NCBI RefSeq assembly: GCF_019393635.1 | Contig: NC_057861.1 | Span: forward strand, 63,138,532 to 63,202,531 | Reading direction: 5' to 3' | From: Dromiciops gliroides | Lineage: Eukaryota; Chordata; Mammalia; Microbiotheria; Microbiotheriidae | DNA length: 64,000 nt | Shown here: in pieces, positions 11,466-22,871 of the stretch | How positions within the stretch are numbered: the stretch's first letter is position 1 | How the letters are laid out: each line of letters starts with the position of its first letter | Notes under the pieces: model-generated | Databases searched by the model: none | The model's input: only the letters and a program-made list of their open reading frames with translations | Told to the model about the DNA's origin: nothing | Program-made: the position numbers and the translations under genes

Positions 11466-12615
11466 TGTGTGGTTGCCTTACTCCTGTCCCAAGTGTAGGG
11501 AAAATTAGCTAGGGTTTACTTATAAATTAGAAGCTTTAGCACCAGTTTTGGGCATTTACTAAAGCATACCAAGTATCAGTAAAAAAAGAACACCTGTGTC
11601 AGAAAGATAGGAACGCCTAGATAGGATCTACTGGAGAGAGAAGACAAAAAGAGCTGCCTTCAACTATGAGTTTCAGGCCAAAAAGAGGAAGGAAGTTCCT
11701 GTGCCTGTCAGAACAGAAGCTACCTGCGGGTCTGGAAGAGAGGTGGTGCCTACATACCACTCCAAACTAATGGGCTGGTAGCATTCAAGTCCATTGATTC
11801 ATTGGACTTGAGGGTGGTCTCGATGATATAGTGGGAAAATGGGGTACGGGATGTGGTTGGGGTTCTTAGGAATTCCTCTTTAAAGAATTACACCCTCTTG
11901 CACACAAAATGTAGTTAGAACAAGGTGATAGTTTATTTAGGAACAAGGGAAGGGAAGGGTGGGGGGGAGGGAAACCATGAAAGAAATCCTTGGACTTTTC
12001 ATGGGGAGATTTGGCATAAAGCACATGGCTCAGAGGTACCAAATCTCCTCGAACAGGAGACTGGAAGGTACTTTTATAGAGGCCTGATGGGGGTGGACCA
12101 TCTGCCTGTGGAAAGTTCCTTTAATGAAGGTGGACCATCCCCCACTGGTGGTAGCTGGGGGAATTGGGTGAGGAGTGGAGGACCATCCCCCACTAGTAGT
12201 GACTAGAGGAATTGGGTGAGGGATGGCTACGGATCCCTCTTCAGAACACAAAGGCCGCAGCCACACCCAAACTTATCTCCCCAGGGTAAGGGAGACCAGA
12301 ATGAAGGGTAGGAATCCCAAGCTAGCTCAGTCTGATTTGGTTCCTCTAGGCGTTATCTGTCCTCTGGTTTAGTTTCTCAAGGAGAAGATTCCTCGGTGTG
12401 CCCCAGAGAAATTCTGGGGTGCTCTGCACCCCATGACATCATGTTGAGGTCAAAGTCCACAGTCTCTGAGAACACACCCTCTTCAGGGTCAGACAGGTGT
12501 GGTTTCAATCAAGTCAACTTCAAGTATGTTAATCATAGAAGTCAGTCAATCCAATCAGTCCAAATCAATCCCAGCTGGGGCCTTTGGGAGTTGGCAAAGC
12601 CCATTATTTTCTTAC
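11466..12615 (-). mobile_element. LTR-A family LTR, copy 2, split by another LTR
   Basis: Left part to 11823 and right part from 12439 join into one LTR-A: ataaattagaagctttagcacca, then after the gap ggtgtggtttcaatcaagtc and the cccattattttcttaca end. The split is filled by a family-D LTR. Confidence 0.8.
11824..12438 (-). mobile_element. Solo LTR (family D) nested in LTR-A copy 2
   Basis: Reverse-oriented relative of the LTR at 27277-27857 and near-twin of 63397-64000 (shared gaattcctctttaaagaatt, aatccttggacttttcatgg, ggtacttttatagagg on the reverse TATA side). The ends are tgatatag and ccatgaca; the flanks tcga/tcat are imperfect. Confidence 0.85.
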
Positions 12616-12734
12616 AGATTAACAGAGGGCACAGGTGGGAAATGATTATGAAGGGATGATACCTGTAAAGCATTTTTTTTGTTTCTCTTTTGGGAGGGTG
12701 GGAGGGGATGGTCAGACTTAATTAGTGTCTTCCC

Positions 12735-12810
12735 TCTGAGGCTGACTTTGGGCTCCAGTCCTCCTGGGTCCGGGGTGGATGCTTTGTCCACTTTGTCACC
12801 TAGCTGCCCC
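12735..12810 (-). repeat. Old SINE fragment
   Basis: Diverged copy recognisable by cagtcctcctgggtccgggg and cacctagctgcccc. Confidence 0.7.
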
Positions 12811-13491
12811 ATGATGACATCTTTGGGGTAAAATTGAGGAGGGAGAGGATTACACTGGGGGAGGGGATAGGAGAGTGGCAGAATGGGGTGAAATCTCACA
12901 TGAAAGAAACAATAAAGGGTGTATGGTGGAGGGGGGAGATGGGGGAGGTATGGGGAAGTGAAGGAGCCTTATACACATCAGAATTAGCTCAAAGACCTTA
13001 ATCTCATCAGAGTTGGCACAAGGAGGGAATAATATACACACCTAATTGGATGGAGTAATCTATCTAACCCTCCAGGCAAGTAGGAGGGCAAGGGGATAAG
13101 GAAGGAAGGGTGAAAGAAGGGAGGGCAGAGCTGGGGAGGAGGCAGTCAGAAGCCAAACACTTTTGAAGCAGAATAGGGTAAAGGAAGCTAGGAAATAGAG
13201 TAAATATCATGGGATGGGAATAGGATGGAGGAAAACCGTTATGATGATTGATTATAATGGCAAAACATATGGTACTTACTTTGCTGGGCTATTGTGAGGA
13301 AAATTCTTTGTCAAGTTTAAGGTACTATATAAAAGTTATGATAAACAGGATGCTATCAGAAAAACCTAGAAAGACCTCCATGAACTGAAGCAGAGTGAAA
13401 TGTACTATATACAAAATAACAGCAATAGTGTTAGATGATCTGCTGTGAAGCACATGGTTATGTGATAACTACAATGTGATAACTACAAGTT

Positions 13492-13949
13492 TGCTGAGAA
13501 CTGACTGATCCCCACCCATTCCCCCTTCCCAGGCAAATGAATTACCTGGGGCTAACCAATCTTTGTCAATTCCAGACTCTTGATTAACTTATGGACCTCT
13601 GCCACCTCCCCCCAAGCAAACTATCACCTCTCCCTCCCAATGATTCCCCATCTTACTCCCTGGGCTTTATGTTATTATGTAAAAGGGTCCACCTACATTA
13701 AGTAGTTTCTATTTAGAGTAAAGTAGTCTCTATACTTAACTCAGGAGCAGTTCTATGGTTTCTTTTGTTAAAGGTTCATTTACATTAAATTCCCTTTTGT
13801 TCTGTTACCCCATAAAAATCCTGTCCTCAGTTCCCATCTTTGGGTATTCCTAGCTTCTTGCTTTGGGATACCGTGAGCTATATAGTTCCTTTGAGCCGAT
13901 TAAAGATTTTATTTTCTATTTGATTGATTAATTAATTTACAGGTTAACA
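13492..13949 (+). mobile_element. Solo LTR (family E), copy 1
   Basis: Runs from tgctgagaactgactgatcc to aggttaaca and interrupts L1 sequence. Reverse relative at 62274-62741 (shared tgaattacctggg, gttctgttaccccat, gatgggaact as reverse). Confidence 0.8.
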
Positions 13950-14215
13950 AATGCAATGATCCAATATAACTCTGAAGGACTTATGAAAATTGCAATCCAT
14001 CCATCTGCAGAGAAAGAACTGATGGTATTTGAAAACAGGTTGAAGCATAATTTTTTGATAGTTCCTTAATCTGAAGGGGTTTTTTCTGTTTTCTTTTACA
14101 ACCTGGCTAATGTGGAAATATATGGCATGACTACTCATGTATAACTTGAATTGCTTGAGTTCTTGGGGGTGGGGAGTGGGGAAGAAGGGAGGAAGAGAAG
14201 TTGGAACACAAAGTG

Positions 14216-14383
14216 TTTTTTTTGTTTGTTTTGTTTTTGTTTTTTTGCAGGGCAATGAGGGCTAAGTGACTTGCCCAGGGTCACACAGCTAGTTAAGTGT
14301 CAAGTGTCTGAGGCTGGATTTGAACTCAGGTCCTCCTGAATCCAAGGCCAGTGCTTTATCCACTGCTCCATCTAGCTGCCCCC
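14216..14383 (-). repeat. WSINE1-like SINE inside the L1 tail
   Basis: Target duplication ggaacacaaagt on both sides. Confidence 0.92.
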
Positions 14384-15065
14384 GGAACACAAAGTTTAAA
14401 AAAAAAAATTGATGTAAAAAATTTGGAAAATAAAATTCTAAACAGAACAAATAGGAAATGTTCAAGAGAGATAATATTGTATAGTAGGAATAGCAAGGAG
14501 GTCATTGTCACTGGACCATGAAATATGTAGAGGATGGGGTAAGGTGCAAGAAAAAGAGAAAGGTAGGAAGGAGTCGGGTTATAAAGGGTTTTAAAGGCCA
14601 AAACAGAAGATTTTCTATTTGATCCTGAAAGTGATAGGCAGCCACTGGAATTTATTAAATAGGGTGGTGATGTGGTCAGATTTGCCCATTAAGAAGATTA
14701 ATTCTTCCTCAGCCAATGGAGGATGGATTGAAGTGGAGAATGCCTTGAGGCAGGGAGACCAACCAAAAATCTATTGAAGTAGTCCAGGCATTTCATGAAG
14801 TTATGGGGCCTACACCAGAGTGACGGCAGTAACAGGAGATAAAAAGGCATATGCAAGAGATGTTGTAAAGGTAGAAACAATAGGACTTAGCAGGGGGAGA
14901 GGGAGAGGGAAGTCGCTGAGAATGACACCTAGAATTCCAGTCTGCATAATTGGGAGGATGGTGGTCCCTTGACAGAAAGAGATTAAGTTAGAAAGAGGGG
15001 AAGGTTTAAGGGTAAAGATAACAAATCCCATTTTGGACATATTGAGTTTAAAAAATCTATGGGAG

Positions 15066-15212
15066 GGGGCAGCTAGATGGCGCAGTGGATAGAGCACTGG
15101 CCCTGGAGTCAGGAGTACCTGAGTTCAAATCCAGCCTCAGACACTTAACACTTACTAGCTGTGTGACCCTGGGGAAGTCACTTAACCCCAATTGCCTCAC
15201 TAAAAAAAAAAA
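15066..15212 (+). repeat. WSINE1-like SINE in the L2
   Basis: Target repeat aaaaatctatggga. Confidence 0.92.
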
Positions 15213-15246
15213 ATCTATGGGATATCCAGTTTAAGATGTCCAAGAG

Positions 15247-15398
15247 GGGGGCAGCTAAGTGGTACAGTGGATAGAGCACCGGCCCTGGACTCAGGAGTGC
15301 CTGAGTTCAAATCTGGTCTTAGACACTTAACACGTACTAGCTGTGTGACCCTGGGCAAGTCACTTAACCCCAATTGCCTCACTTAAAAAAAAAAAAAG
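15247..15398 (+). repeat. WSINE1-like SINE in the L2
   Basis: Target repeat aagatgtccaagagg; independent of the copy 35 bp upstream. Confidence 0.92.
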
Positions 15399-15647
15399 AT
15401 GTCCAAGAGGCTGTTGGAGATGTGAGACTGGGGTTCAGGAGAGAGATTAGTGCTGGATAAATAGTTCTAAGAATCATCAGCATAGAAGGGATGGTTAAAT
15501 CCACAAGAGCTAATAAGATCAATAAGTGAAATTACATAGAAGGAAAAGAGAAAAAGGCTCAGGACAGAGCCCTGGGGAATACTCATGTTTAGTGGGCATG
15601 ACTTGGATAAAAATCAAGCAAAGGAGATTAAGAAACAATGGTCAGAG

Positions 15648-15801
15648 CCAGCTAGGTGGCACAGTGGATAGAACACTGACCCTGGAGTCAGGAGGACCTG
15701 AGTTCAGATCTGGCCTCAGACACTTAATACTTGCTGGCTGTGTGACCCTGGGCAAGTCACTTGACCCCAATTGCCTCACCAAAAAAAAGAAAAAGAAAAA
15801 G
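15648..15801 (+). repeat. WSINE1-like SINE in the L2
   Basis: Target repeat agaaacaatggtcagag. Confidence 0.92.
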
Positions 15802-16225
15802 AAACAATGGTCAGAGGTAAGATGAGAACCAGGAGAAAGCACTGTCATGAAAGTGTAGAGAAGAAAGTATCAAGAAGAGGGTTATTTGACAATGTCAAAG
15901 GCTGCAGGTAGGTAAAGATGAAGATGGAGAAAAATCCAATAGATTGGTGAGGAAGAGATTATGGGTAACTTCGGAGATAGCAGTTTCAGTTGAATGCTCA
16001 GTTTGGAAGCTAAATTGTGGCAAGTTTAGAAGACAGGGGAAGGAAAAGAAGTGGAGGCACTGATTGAAGATGACTTTTTCAAGGAAATTAGCCCCAAAAG
16101 ACCTAACATAGACATAGGACCAAAGCTAACATGGATCAAGTGAGGGATTTTTGAGGATGAATGAGACATGGTCTTATTTGTTAGGAGGTTGGGAAGTAGC
16201 CAGTAGAGTAGCAGTGAGAACAGAT

Positions 16226-16490
16226 GGAAATCAGCATTTATTAATCACCTACTATATGCAAGGCTCTGTGCTAACCACTTTACAGATATTATTTCATTTG
16301 ATCCTCACAACAACCCTCAAAGGTAGGTGCTATTATTATCTCCATTTGAGAGGTGAGGAAACTGAGGCAAACGGTGTTAAGTGATTTGCCCAGGGTCACA
16401 CAACTAGTAAATATCTGAGGTTAGATATGAACTCAGTTCTTCCTGACTCCAGTCTCAGTGCTCTATTCACTTTGCTACCTGGCTATCTCC
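16226..16490 (-). repeat. MIR/Therian-type CORE-SINE
   Basis: Reverse-oriented: agcatttattaatcacctac, cacaacaaccctcaaaggta, ggaaactgaggcaaa and the tRNA-like head at right. Confidence 0.85.
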
Positions 16491-16795
16491 AGTGGGCAGC
16501 AAGGGACATACCAACTTTTCTACCATAACTAATGTGTTGGGAGTATGATTGAAAGCAGAAAGGAATGGCCTGGAAAGCTGTATCATCAGGAGAGAGCCAA
16601 GGCTCAGTAAATGTAAGAAGCCGGAACGAGTGAGAAAGGTTTTCATTTCATTTTCCTACTTCAAAGAGTGAAGAGGGCACATTGGAGTAACTTTGAGCCC
16701 CCTCAGGTGTGAGGGTCAGGGAGAGGATGGAGCACACAAACAGGGTTAAGTAATCCCAAGACTGTCCTTCCATGTGGGCAGACACCTATATAATG
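16491..16795. other. Non-genic stretch, nothing recognised
   Basis: No open frame, repeat or promoter signal that I can support. Confidence 0.4.
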
Positions 16796-16949
16796 CTTTT
16801 TTTTTCTTTTTTGTGGGGCAATGAGAGTTAAGTGACTTGCCCAGGGTCACACAGCTAGTAAGTGTCAAGTGTCTGAGGCAGGACTTGAACTCAGGTCCTC
16901 CTGAATCCAGGGTTAGTGCTTTGTCCACTGTGTCACCTAGCTGCCCCCC
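16796..16949 (-). repeat. WSINE1-like SINE
   Basis: Perfect 16-bp target duplication agacacctatataatg (16780-16795, 16950-16965). Confidence 0.95.
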
Positions 16950-17098
16950 AGACACCTATATAATGTAACTGAAAGGGGCCTCAAACATTTCTCTATTAAA
17001 AAAGTCACCCACAGGCTTGGATTGGTGCCTTAATTATCTCCAACAGAGATATCTTCCTTCAGGGGTGAGGCATGTTCTCTTGCTAAAATGTTCCTGAC

Positions 17099-17265
17099 GG
17101 GGGCAGCTAGGTGGCACAGTGGATAAAGCACTGGTCTTGGATTCAGGAGGACCTGAGTTCCAATCCAGCCTCAGACACTTGACACTTACTAGCTGTGTGA
17201 CCCTGGGCAAGTCACTTAACCCTCAGTGCCCCACCAAAAATCCCCAAACGAAACCAAAACAAAAT
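17099..17265 (+). repeat. WSINE1-like SINE
   Basis: Plus-strand copy with the ctcagtgccccacc 3' end and an A-rich, C-interrupted tail. Confidence 0.92.
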
Positions 17266-17359
17266 AAAATAAAATGCACCTGAGTGGGGAAGAAGGAAGA
17301 GACATGTATTAATAATAACCTACATTTATATAAAATTTTAATTGTATAGGTGTTCCCTG

Positions 17360-17660
17360 ATCATCTTCATTTTATAGATGATGAAACTGAGGCCCAGCAA
17401 ACTGAAATAAGCCACTAGGTGGATAGAGTGCTGGGCTCAGAGTCAGGAAGACCTGAATTCAAATCTAGCCTCAGATGCTTACTAGTTGTGTGATCCTGGC
17501 CAAGTCACTTAACTTCTGTTTACTTCAGTTTCCTCATCTGTAAAATAAGGATAATAATAGAACCCATCTCCCAGAGTTATTGTGAGGGTCAAATGAAATA
17601 AAAATTGTAAAGCACTTAGCACAGATTCTGGCACATGGTAAACACTAGCTATGTAATTTT
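17360..17660 (+). repeat. MIR/Therian-type CORE-SINE
   Basis: tRNA-like head, then cagtttcctcatctgtaaaa, ttgtgagggtcaaatg and ggcacatggtaaacac in MIR order. Confidence 0.88.
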
Positions 17661-18049
17661 TAGTGTCAGAGGATTCAAACCCAGGTGTTAGGACACTAAG
17701 ATGGGTCTCCTTTGCGCTTGCACCACAGATGTCTCAGAAAAAAAATAACAACAATGAGTAAATTTCTCTCTTCCCATGTGGTACCTGGGTCCTCCCCTCA
17801 AATGAGGTCCCTTGGAAAACTCCTTGCTGGGCGTTTGTCTCCATGGACCTTTTCCCTGCAGCACCTGTGCTCTGCTGGGCATCTCTGCTGAGCTCCTCCT
17901 GTCCTCTGCTGGCTGTCAATTGCCATTACCACCAGGTAGGCTTCAGCAGCAGCTGCTCCCCTTTCCTGGAAGGCAGAGCTCTGTCTGGTGGTGATTCTCA
18001 TGTAGCCCTCATCTCAACACACCAGGAAGAGTGAAGGTGTACTCCAGGT

Positions 18050-18270
18050 TCCTCCCTTCTACTCCTCTCAAGAGGTTTCTACAGAGTCAGTCCCCTTCTT
18101 GTTGATCTTTACTATCTTAGTGGAACACCTTGCCCAGTAATTTACTGAGAAAATAGAGGCCATTTGATATGAGGTCCCTCTTCCACCCTACTCTACATCC
18201 CCTGAGCTCTTGACATCATTCTCTCTTTCCTAGTCTAGTCTGTGATGAAGGACTCCTTGGCCAGGTTGCT
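18050..18270 (+). mobile_element. L2 LINE, upstream part
   Basis: Pyrimidine-rich L2-like sequence that continues at 19744 after an L1 insertion. The assignment comes mostly from the right-hand continuation. Confidence 0.5.
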
Positions 18271-18278
18271 CTCTGCCC

Positions 18279-19735
18279 TGCCTGCTCTCCCCTAACTTTG
18301 TAATTTTGATGTCATTCCCTTTCCTGTTCTCCAATGAGATATTCATATTACCCTCTATTTCTTCATTCTTTTGGTTTTGCTTTATTGTTTCTTGATTTCG
18401 CACAAAGTCAGCTTCCATTTGCTCAATCCTAATTTTTAAGGAGTTGTTTTCTTCACAGATCTTTTAAACCTCCTTTTCCATTTGGCCAGTTTGGTTTTTC
18501 AAGGCATTATTTTCCTCATTGGCTTTTTGTTCTTCTTTTACCGTTTGGCTTAGTCTGTTTTTTAAGGAGTTACTTTCTTCAGTATTTTTTGTGTCTCCTT
18601 TACCAAACTGTTGATTTTTTTTTCATAATTTTCTCACGTCATTATCATTTCTCTTTCTATTTTTTCCTCTACTTCTCTTACTTTATTTTTGTTTTTGTTT
18701 TTGTTGGTTTTTGTTGGGGTTTTTTGGCGAAGCAATTGGGGTTAAGTGACTTGCCCAGGGTCACACAGCTAGAAAGTGTCAAGGGTCTGAGGCCAGATTT
18801 GAACTCAGGTTCTCCTGAATCCAGGGCCAGTACTCTATCCACTGTGCCACCTAGCTGCCCCACTTTATTTTCAAAGTCCTTTTTGAGCCCTTCTATGGCC
18901 TGAGACCAATTTATGTTTTTCTTGGAAGCTTTGGATGTAGGAGCTTTGACTTTGTTATCTTCTTCTGAGGGTGAATTTTGATCTTCCTGGTCACCATAGA
19001 AACTTTCTAAGGTCAGCATTTTTTTTTTCTGTTTGCTCATTTTCCCAGCCTATTTCTTGACTTTTAACTCTTTGTTAAAGTGGGGCTTCCAGGGTGGTGG
19101 GCGTACTGTCTCAAGCTTCAGGAGGTTTGTATAGCTGTTCTCTGAGATACTTCTAGGAATTTGTAAGTTTTTAGTTCTTCCAAGGTGGTATGATTTAAGG
19201 AGAGATGGCCTGTGCTCTGGTCTGCAAGCAACTACAGGCCTGCTTTTCTTCCCTGAAACTATGAACAGAGTCCTGCTGTACTGTGGCTGCAAGCTCTGGT
19301 GTGCTTGTGCTCCTCCCCTGCCTGGGACCTCCACCCAAGACTATGACCTAGATCCAAGTGTGGGCAGAACAAGAGTCTTACCTCAGTGCTAGCAAAGAGA
19401 CTCCTGTAATCTCCTTCTGGCCAATTGTTTGACCCCCTTACTGTCTGAGGGCTGAGTTCCAGAAGCAGTTGCTGCAGCTGCTGATTCAGAGATTCTCAAA
19501 GCCTGCTCCTGGTTTGCTGGGACTGGGCCTGTGCTGGGCTGAGCTCAACTCTCACTCTGGTACAACAAACCTTTCCTGCCAACCTTCTAAGTTGTCTTTG
19601 ACTGGAAAATTATTTCATCCTGTCTTTTTGTGGGTTCTGCTGCTCCAGGAATTGTTCTATGGCATTATTTGAAGGTATTTGGATGGGTCTTAGGGAGGGC
19701 TTAAGCAAGTCACCGCCCTTCCTCTGCCATCTTGA
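18279..19735 (-). mobile_element. L1 5' UTR plus ORF1 fragment, 3' truncated
   Basis: The 5' end is at right: caagatggcagagg, a YY1-like start as in L1 promoters. About 700 bp of 5' UTR follow, then ORF1 starting MSKQKKKMLTLESFYGDQED at 19040 and continuing as a coiled-coil-type region (with a SINE inside) to about 18280. No ORF2. Possible target repeat ctctgccc (18271-18278, 19736-19743). Confidence 0.8.
18692..18861 (-). repeat. WSINE1-like SINE inside L1 ORF1
   Basis: Reversed copy with target repeat actttatttt. Confidence 0.9.
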
Positions 19736-19895
19736 CTCTGCCCCCCTCCCTTCCCTATTCTTCAGGAGGTTTTCCTCAAAATCTTTCCCTTTCTACTGAC
19801 TCTTTCCTCGCCACCTTTGACTGTGCTCCAGTCTCCCCGTACAAACTACAACTATGTTCCTCACTTGACCTTACCATTCTTACATCTCTATCTTC

Positions 19896-20120
19896 AGGCA
19901 GTTGGGTGGTGTGGTGGGTAGAGTGCAAGATGTAGTAAGGAAAAGCTGAACTCAAATACAGCCTCAGGTATTTACTAGGGATATGACTCTGGTTAACTCA
20001 ACATCTTCCTGCCTCTGTTTCTTCATCTGTAAAACAGGAATGATAATAACACCCATCTCCCAGAGTTGCTGTGATAACAAAATGAAATAAGATGTTATAT
20101 AAATGAAGAGTTAGTATTAT
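19896..20120 (+). repeat. MIR/Therian-type SINE
   Basis: cagttgggtggtgtggtggg head, gtttcttcatctgtaaaaca, cccatctcccagagttgctg. Confidence 0.85.
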
Positions 20121-20191
20121 TATATCTCTCCATTTCATAGCCACACTGCTAGGAAAACCTGTCTGCTCTCATTGTCTTCACTTCCTTTACT

Positions 20192-20351
20192 CTTTTTCTT
20201 TTTTGGGGGAGGGGGGTGGGGCAATGGGGGTTAAATGACTTGTCCAGGGTCACACAGCTAGTAAGTGTCAAGTGTCTGAGGCTGGATTTGAACTCAGGTC
20301 CTCCTGAATCCAGAACCGGTGTTTTAGCCACTGTGCCACCTAGCTGCCCCC
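20192..20351 (-). repeat. WSINE1-like SINE
   Basis: Reversed copy with target repeat acttcctttactc / acttccttttctc. Confidence 0.9.
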
Positions 20352-20997
20352 AACTTCCTTTTCTCTTACTCAGTTTTGATGTGTGTGTGGGAGAGAGTAA
20401 GGACTGGATCTCCACATCTTCTCCATTCTGGAAGTTCAGCACCCATTCATGGTCCCAACTGCATTGTCTATCAGCCTGGGTTGGTTCCCTGCTCTTTGGG
20501 CAGCCTCGCTCCCTTCCAGCCCTGTCCAGGGGCTCCCCCTATTGGTGCTGGACTTAGTGCAGACACCTGATCAGCTTTAGTCAGTCTCAGAGTTCCTGAG
20601 CTAAAAGGATCCATCAGCCTCAGCTGCCCCCGTAGCTGTGTGCATCCCCCTTTGGAGGCCTCTCACTCACTTCTTACCTCTTTGCACCATGGTTTCTGGC
20701 CTCATCACTCAAGCTGAAATTGCTCTCTCCAAAGTTGCCAATGATCTCCTAATTACCAGATCCACCGACCTTTTCTCAACCTTCATCCTTCCTGACTTCT
20801 GCACCATTTGGCCTTCATTCCTCCTTGATACCCTCTCTCTTCTGGTGGTTTTATGACAGTTCTTTCTTTTGCTTCTCCTTCTGTCTGCTCCTTTTTCTGG
20901 ATTTTCAACTATATCTTGCCTCCACACTGTAGGTGTATCCCAAAACTGTCTTGGACTCACTTCTCTCTATGTACTGTTTTCTTGGTGAGTCACTAAT

Positions 20998-21260
20998 GCA
21001 CCTAGGTGGCATAGTAGATAGAGTGCTGGTCCTGGAGTCAGGAAGTCCTGAGTTCAAATTCTGCCTCAGATATTAACTAACTGTGTGATCCTAGGCAAGT
21101 CACCTAAAAACACACCAAACTTCTGTTTGCCTCAGTTTTCTTAACTGTAAAATGGAGATAATAATGAATAGAACTTTCCTTCCCAGGTTGATATGAGGAT
21201 GAAATGAGATAATTTTTCTACAGCATATAGCAGACATTTAATAAATGCTTGTTTTCTTCC
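20998..21260 (+). repeat. MIR/Therian-type SINE
   Basis: cctaggtggcatagtagata head, actgtaaaatggagataata, ggttgatatgaggatgaaat, tttaataaatgcttg end. Confidence 0.88.
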
Positions 21261-21619
21261 TTGGTGAGCTCATTATCTCCCATGTGTTCAATTATCATCT
21301 CTATGTAGATAACTGTCAGAGCCAACACTAGTCTCTTATGAGTTCCAATTCCATATTACTAATTATCTATTTGGTATTTCAAATTGGATGTCTCATAGGA
21401 ATCTCAAACAACAGGTCCAAAATAAAACTAATTATATATAAACTCACTCCTCTCCTAAACCTGCTGTTGAGATTGCCACTAAACTTCCAGTCATCCAGAT
21501 TCAAAACTTTGGAGTCATCCTACACTCTAACTTTCTTTTGGCCCAACTATCTAATTGGTTGCTAAGTCTTGCCCCTTCTACCTCCACAACACTTCTTGCT
21601 TCCATCCTCTTCTCTCTTC

Positions 21620-21762
21620 TTCTTCTTTTTGTTTTTTGCAGGGTTAAGTGACTTGCTCAAGGTCACACAGCTAGAAAGTATCAAGTGTCTGAGGCCAGAT
21701 TTGAACTCAGGTCCTCCAGAATCCAGGGCCGGTGCTTCATCCACTGTGCCACCTAGCTGCCC
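21620..21762 (-). repeat. WSINE1-like SINE
   Basis: Reversed copy lacking the ggggcaatgg edge; target repeat catcctcttctc. Confidence 0.9.
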
Positions 21763-21785
21763 TCACTTTCATCCTCTTCTCATTC

Positions 21786-21865
21786 TTAGAGGCAGCTAGA
21801 TAGCTCAGTGGATTGAGTGCTGGGCTTAGAATCAGGAATAAACTGAAGTTCAAATCTTGCCAATG
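21786..21865 (+). repeat. MIR-type SINE head fragment
   Basis: ggcagctagatagctcagtg with gagtgctgggcttagaatca. Confidence 0.75.
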
Positions 21866-21991
21866 AAGAGAAAGAGAAAGCAATTGAAATTACAGTTATA
21901 TGAATTGATTATGTAGCACCCAGAGCACCCCCTTATATGTGGGCCCCGCCAAAAGCTAAACTAGGTTTTGAGTCACACTGTGAATCAGCAC

Positions 21992-22117
21992 TTTTTTTTT
22001 TTTTTTTGGTGAGGCAATTGGGGTTAAGTGACTTGCCTAGGGTCACACAGCTAGGAAGTGTTAAGTGTCTGAGGTCGGATTTGAACTCAGGTCCTCCTGC
22101 GCCACCTAGCTGCCCCT
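21992..22117 (-). repeat. WSINE1-like SINE with internal deletion
   Basis: Target repeat gaatcagcact; the segment between cctcctg and cgccacctagc is missing. Confidence 0.9.
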
Positions 22118-22369
22118 GAATCAGCACTTATTGAAAACCATAGTTCATGAATCCTCGCCAAGGTGTTTATTTTAACAGCTCCCCAGAGGAGAGTTCTAAA
22201 TTTACGAGATTTAAATCAAGCAGCCTGGGAAAGAAGGTGACCACATAAAAAGATTCCTTTATGTACAAATTAGGTATTCGCTCCAAAAGATTACCATAAC
22301 ACCAGAGGGGAAAAGGTACAAATTCAGGAAGCATTTGTCACCAGGGCAGATGTGTGAAAAGTACATAAA

Positions 22370-22540
22370 TCAAATTACACAACAGGAAGCCACATGGTTA
22401 GCTGGTGATCAACCATGTCAAATCCTATAGTGAGTTTAAGAAAAGTAAGGACTGAGAAATGACCTCTGGATTGAGTAATAAAGAAATCACTGTTACTTTG
22501 GAAAGAGTGGTTTCAGGCTCCCTGGAGGACCACACAGGGT
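22370..22540 (-). mobile_element. L2 LINE fragment, minus strand
   Basis: The reverse complement matches the L2 block around ctctttccaaagtaaca and atttgacatggttgatcacc. Confidence 0.65.
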
Positions 22541-22788
22541 CATTGCTCCTGGTCAAGTTGGGTATTTCAGAAATCAGAGGCCACTTAAAGATGTGGCTAT
22601 CCCTTCACCTTGGAGAAATAGAAACACATTAACCCTGCTCTAGGTCATGCTTGCTAACCATGGGTATCTCAAAGGGCTCTGCTCTGGGTCCTCTTCTCTT
22701 CTCCTATTATACTATTTCACTTGATGATTTCATCAGTTCTTATGGATTCAATTATCATCTCTATACTGGTGATTTTCTAATCTACTAG

Positions 22789-22871
22789 ATTGTGCTCAGA
22801 CCATTGTCTCTCAGTTTACCTTAGTTTTCAAATGTAATAGGTAAACTGAGAGACAATGGTCTGAGCACAAT
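22789..22871. repeat. Perfect 32-bp inverted repeat with 19-nt loop
   Basis: Left arm 22789-22820 (attgtgctcagacc...) and right arm 22840-22871 are exact reverse complements over 32 bp, with loop ttagttttcaaatgtaata. It sits at the left edge of an insert in the L2. Discussed in the findings. Confidence 0.97.

Larger units (their letters stand above)
12645..14445 (+). mobile_element. L1 middle/3' region, split by LTR and SINEs
   Basis: Plus strand: ggagggaataatatacacac, tatctaaccctccaggcaag, then gaaagacctccatgaactga, aatgcaatgatccaatataa, catccatctgcagagaaag and an (A)n end at about 14400-14445. Interrupted by the LTR at 13492-13949 and SINEs at about 12735 and 14216. Confidence 0.75.
14490..16160 (-). 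mobile_element. L2 LINE, minus strand
   Basis: The reverse complement reads as L2 in order: actgaaactgctatctccga, cctgcagcctttgacattgt, ttcatgacagtgctttctcc, ccccagggctctgtcctgag, the YADD area (ctatgctgatgattcttaga) and cacatctccaacagcctctt. Three SINEs interrupt it. Confidence 0.85.
19744..21600 (+). mobile_element. L2 LINE, RT part, interrupted by MIRs and a SINE
   Basis: Segments at 19744-19895, 20620-20990 and 21265-21600 follow L2 order: ctactgactctttcctcgcc, gctgaaattgctctctccaa, gtgttcaattatcatctcta, ttggatgtctcataggaatc. Confidence 0.8.

Noticed and set aside
15526-15825. Many short proteins sharing the words GPEFKSGLRHLTL and CVTLGKSLNPNC, or the reverse-frame SDLPRVTQLVSVKCLRPDLNSG
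   Set aside because: All are translations of the same SINE in either direction, not genes.
22789-22871. A microRNA precursor
   Set aside because: The stem is perfectly paired with no bulges, sits at an insert edge, and there is no sign of conservation in this sequence alone.
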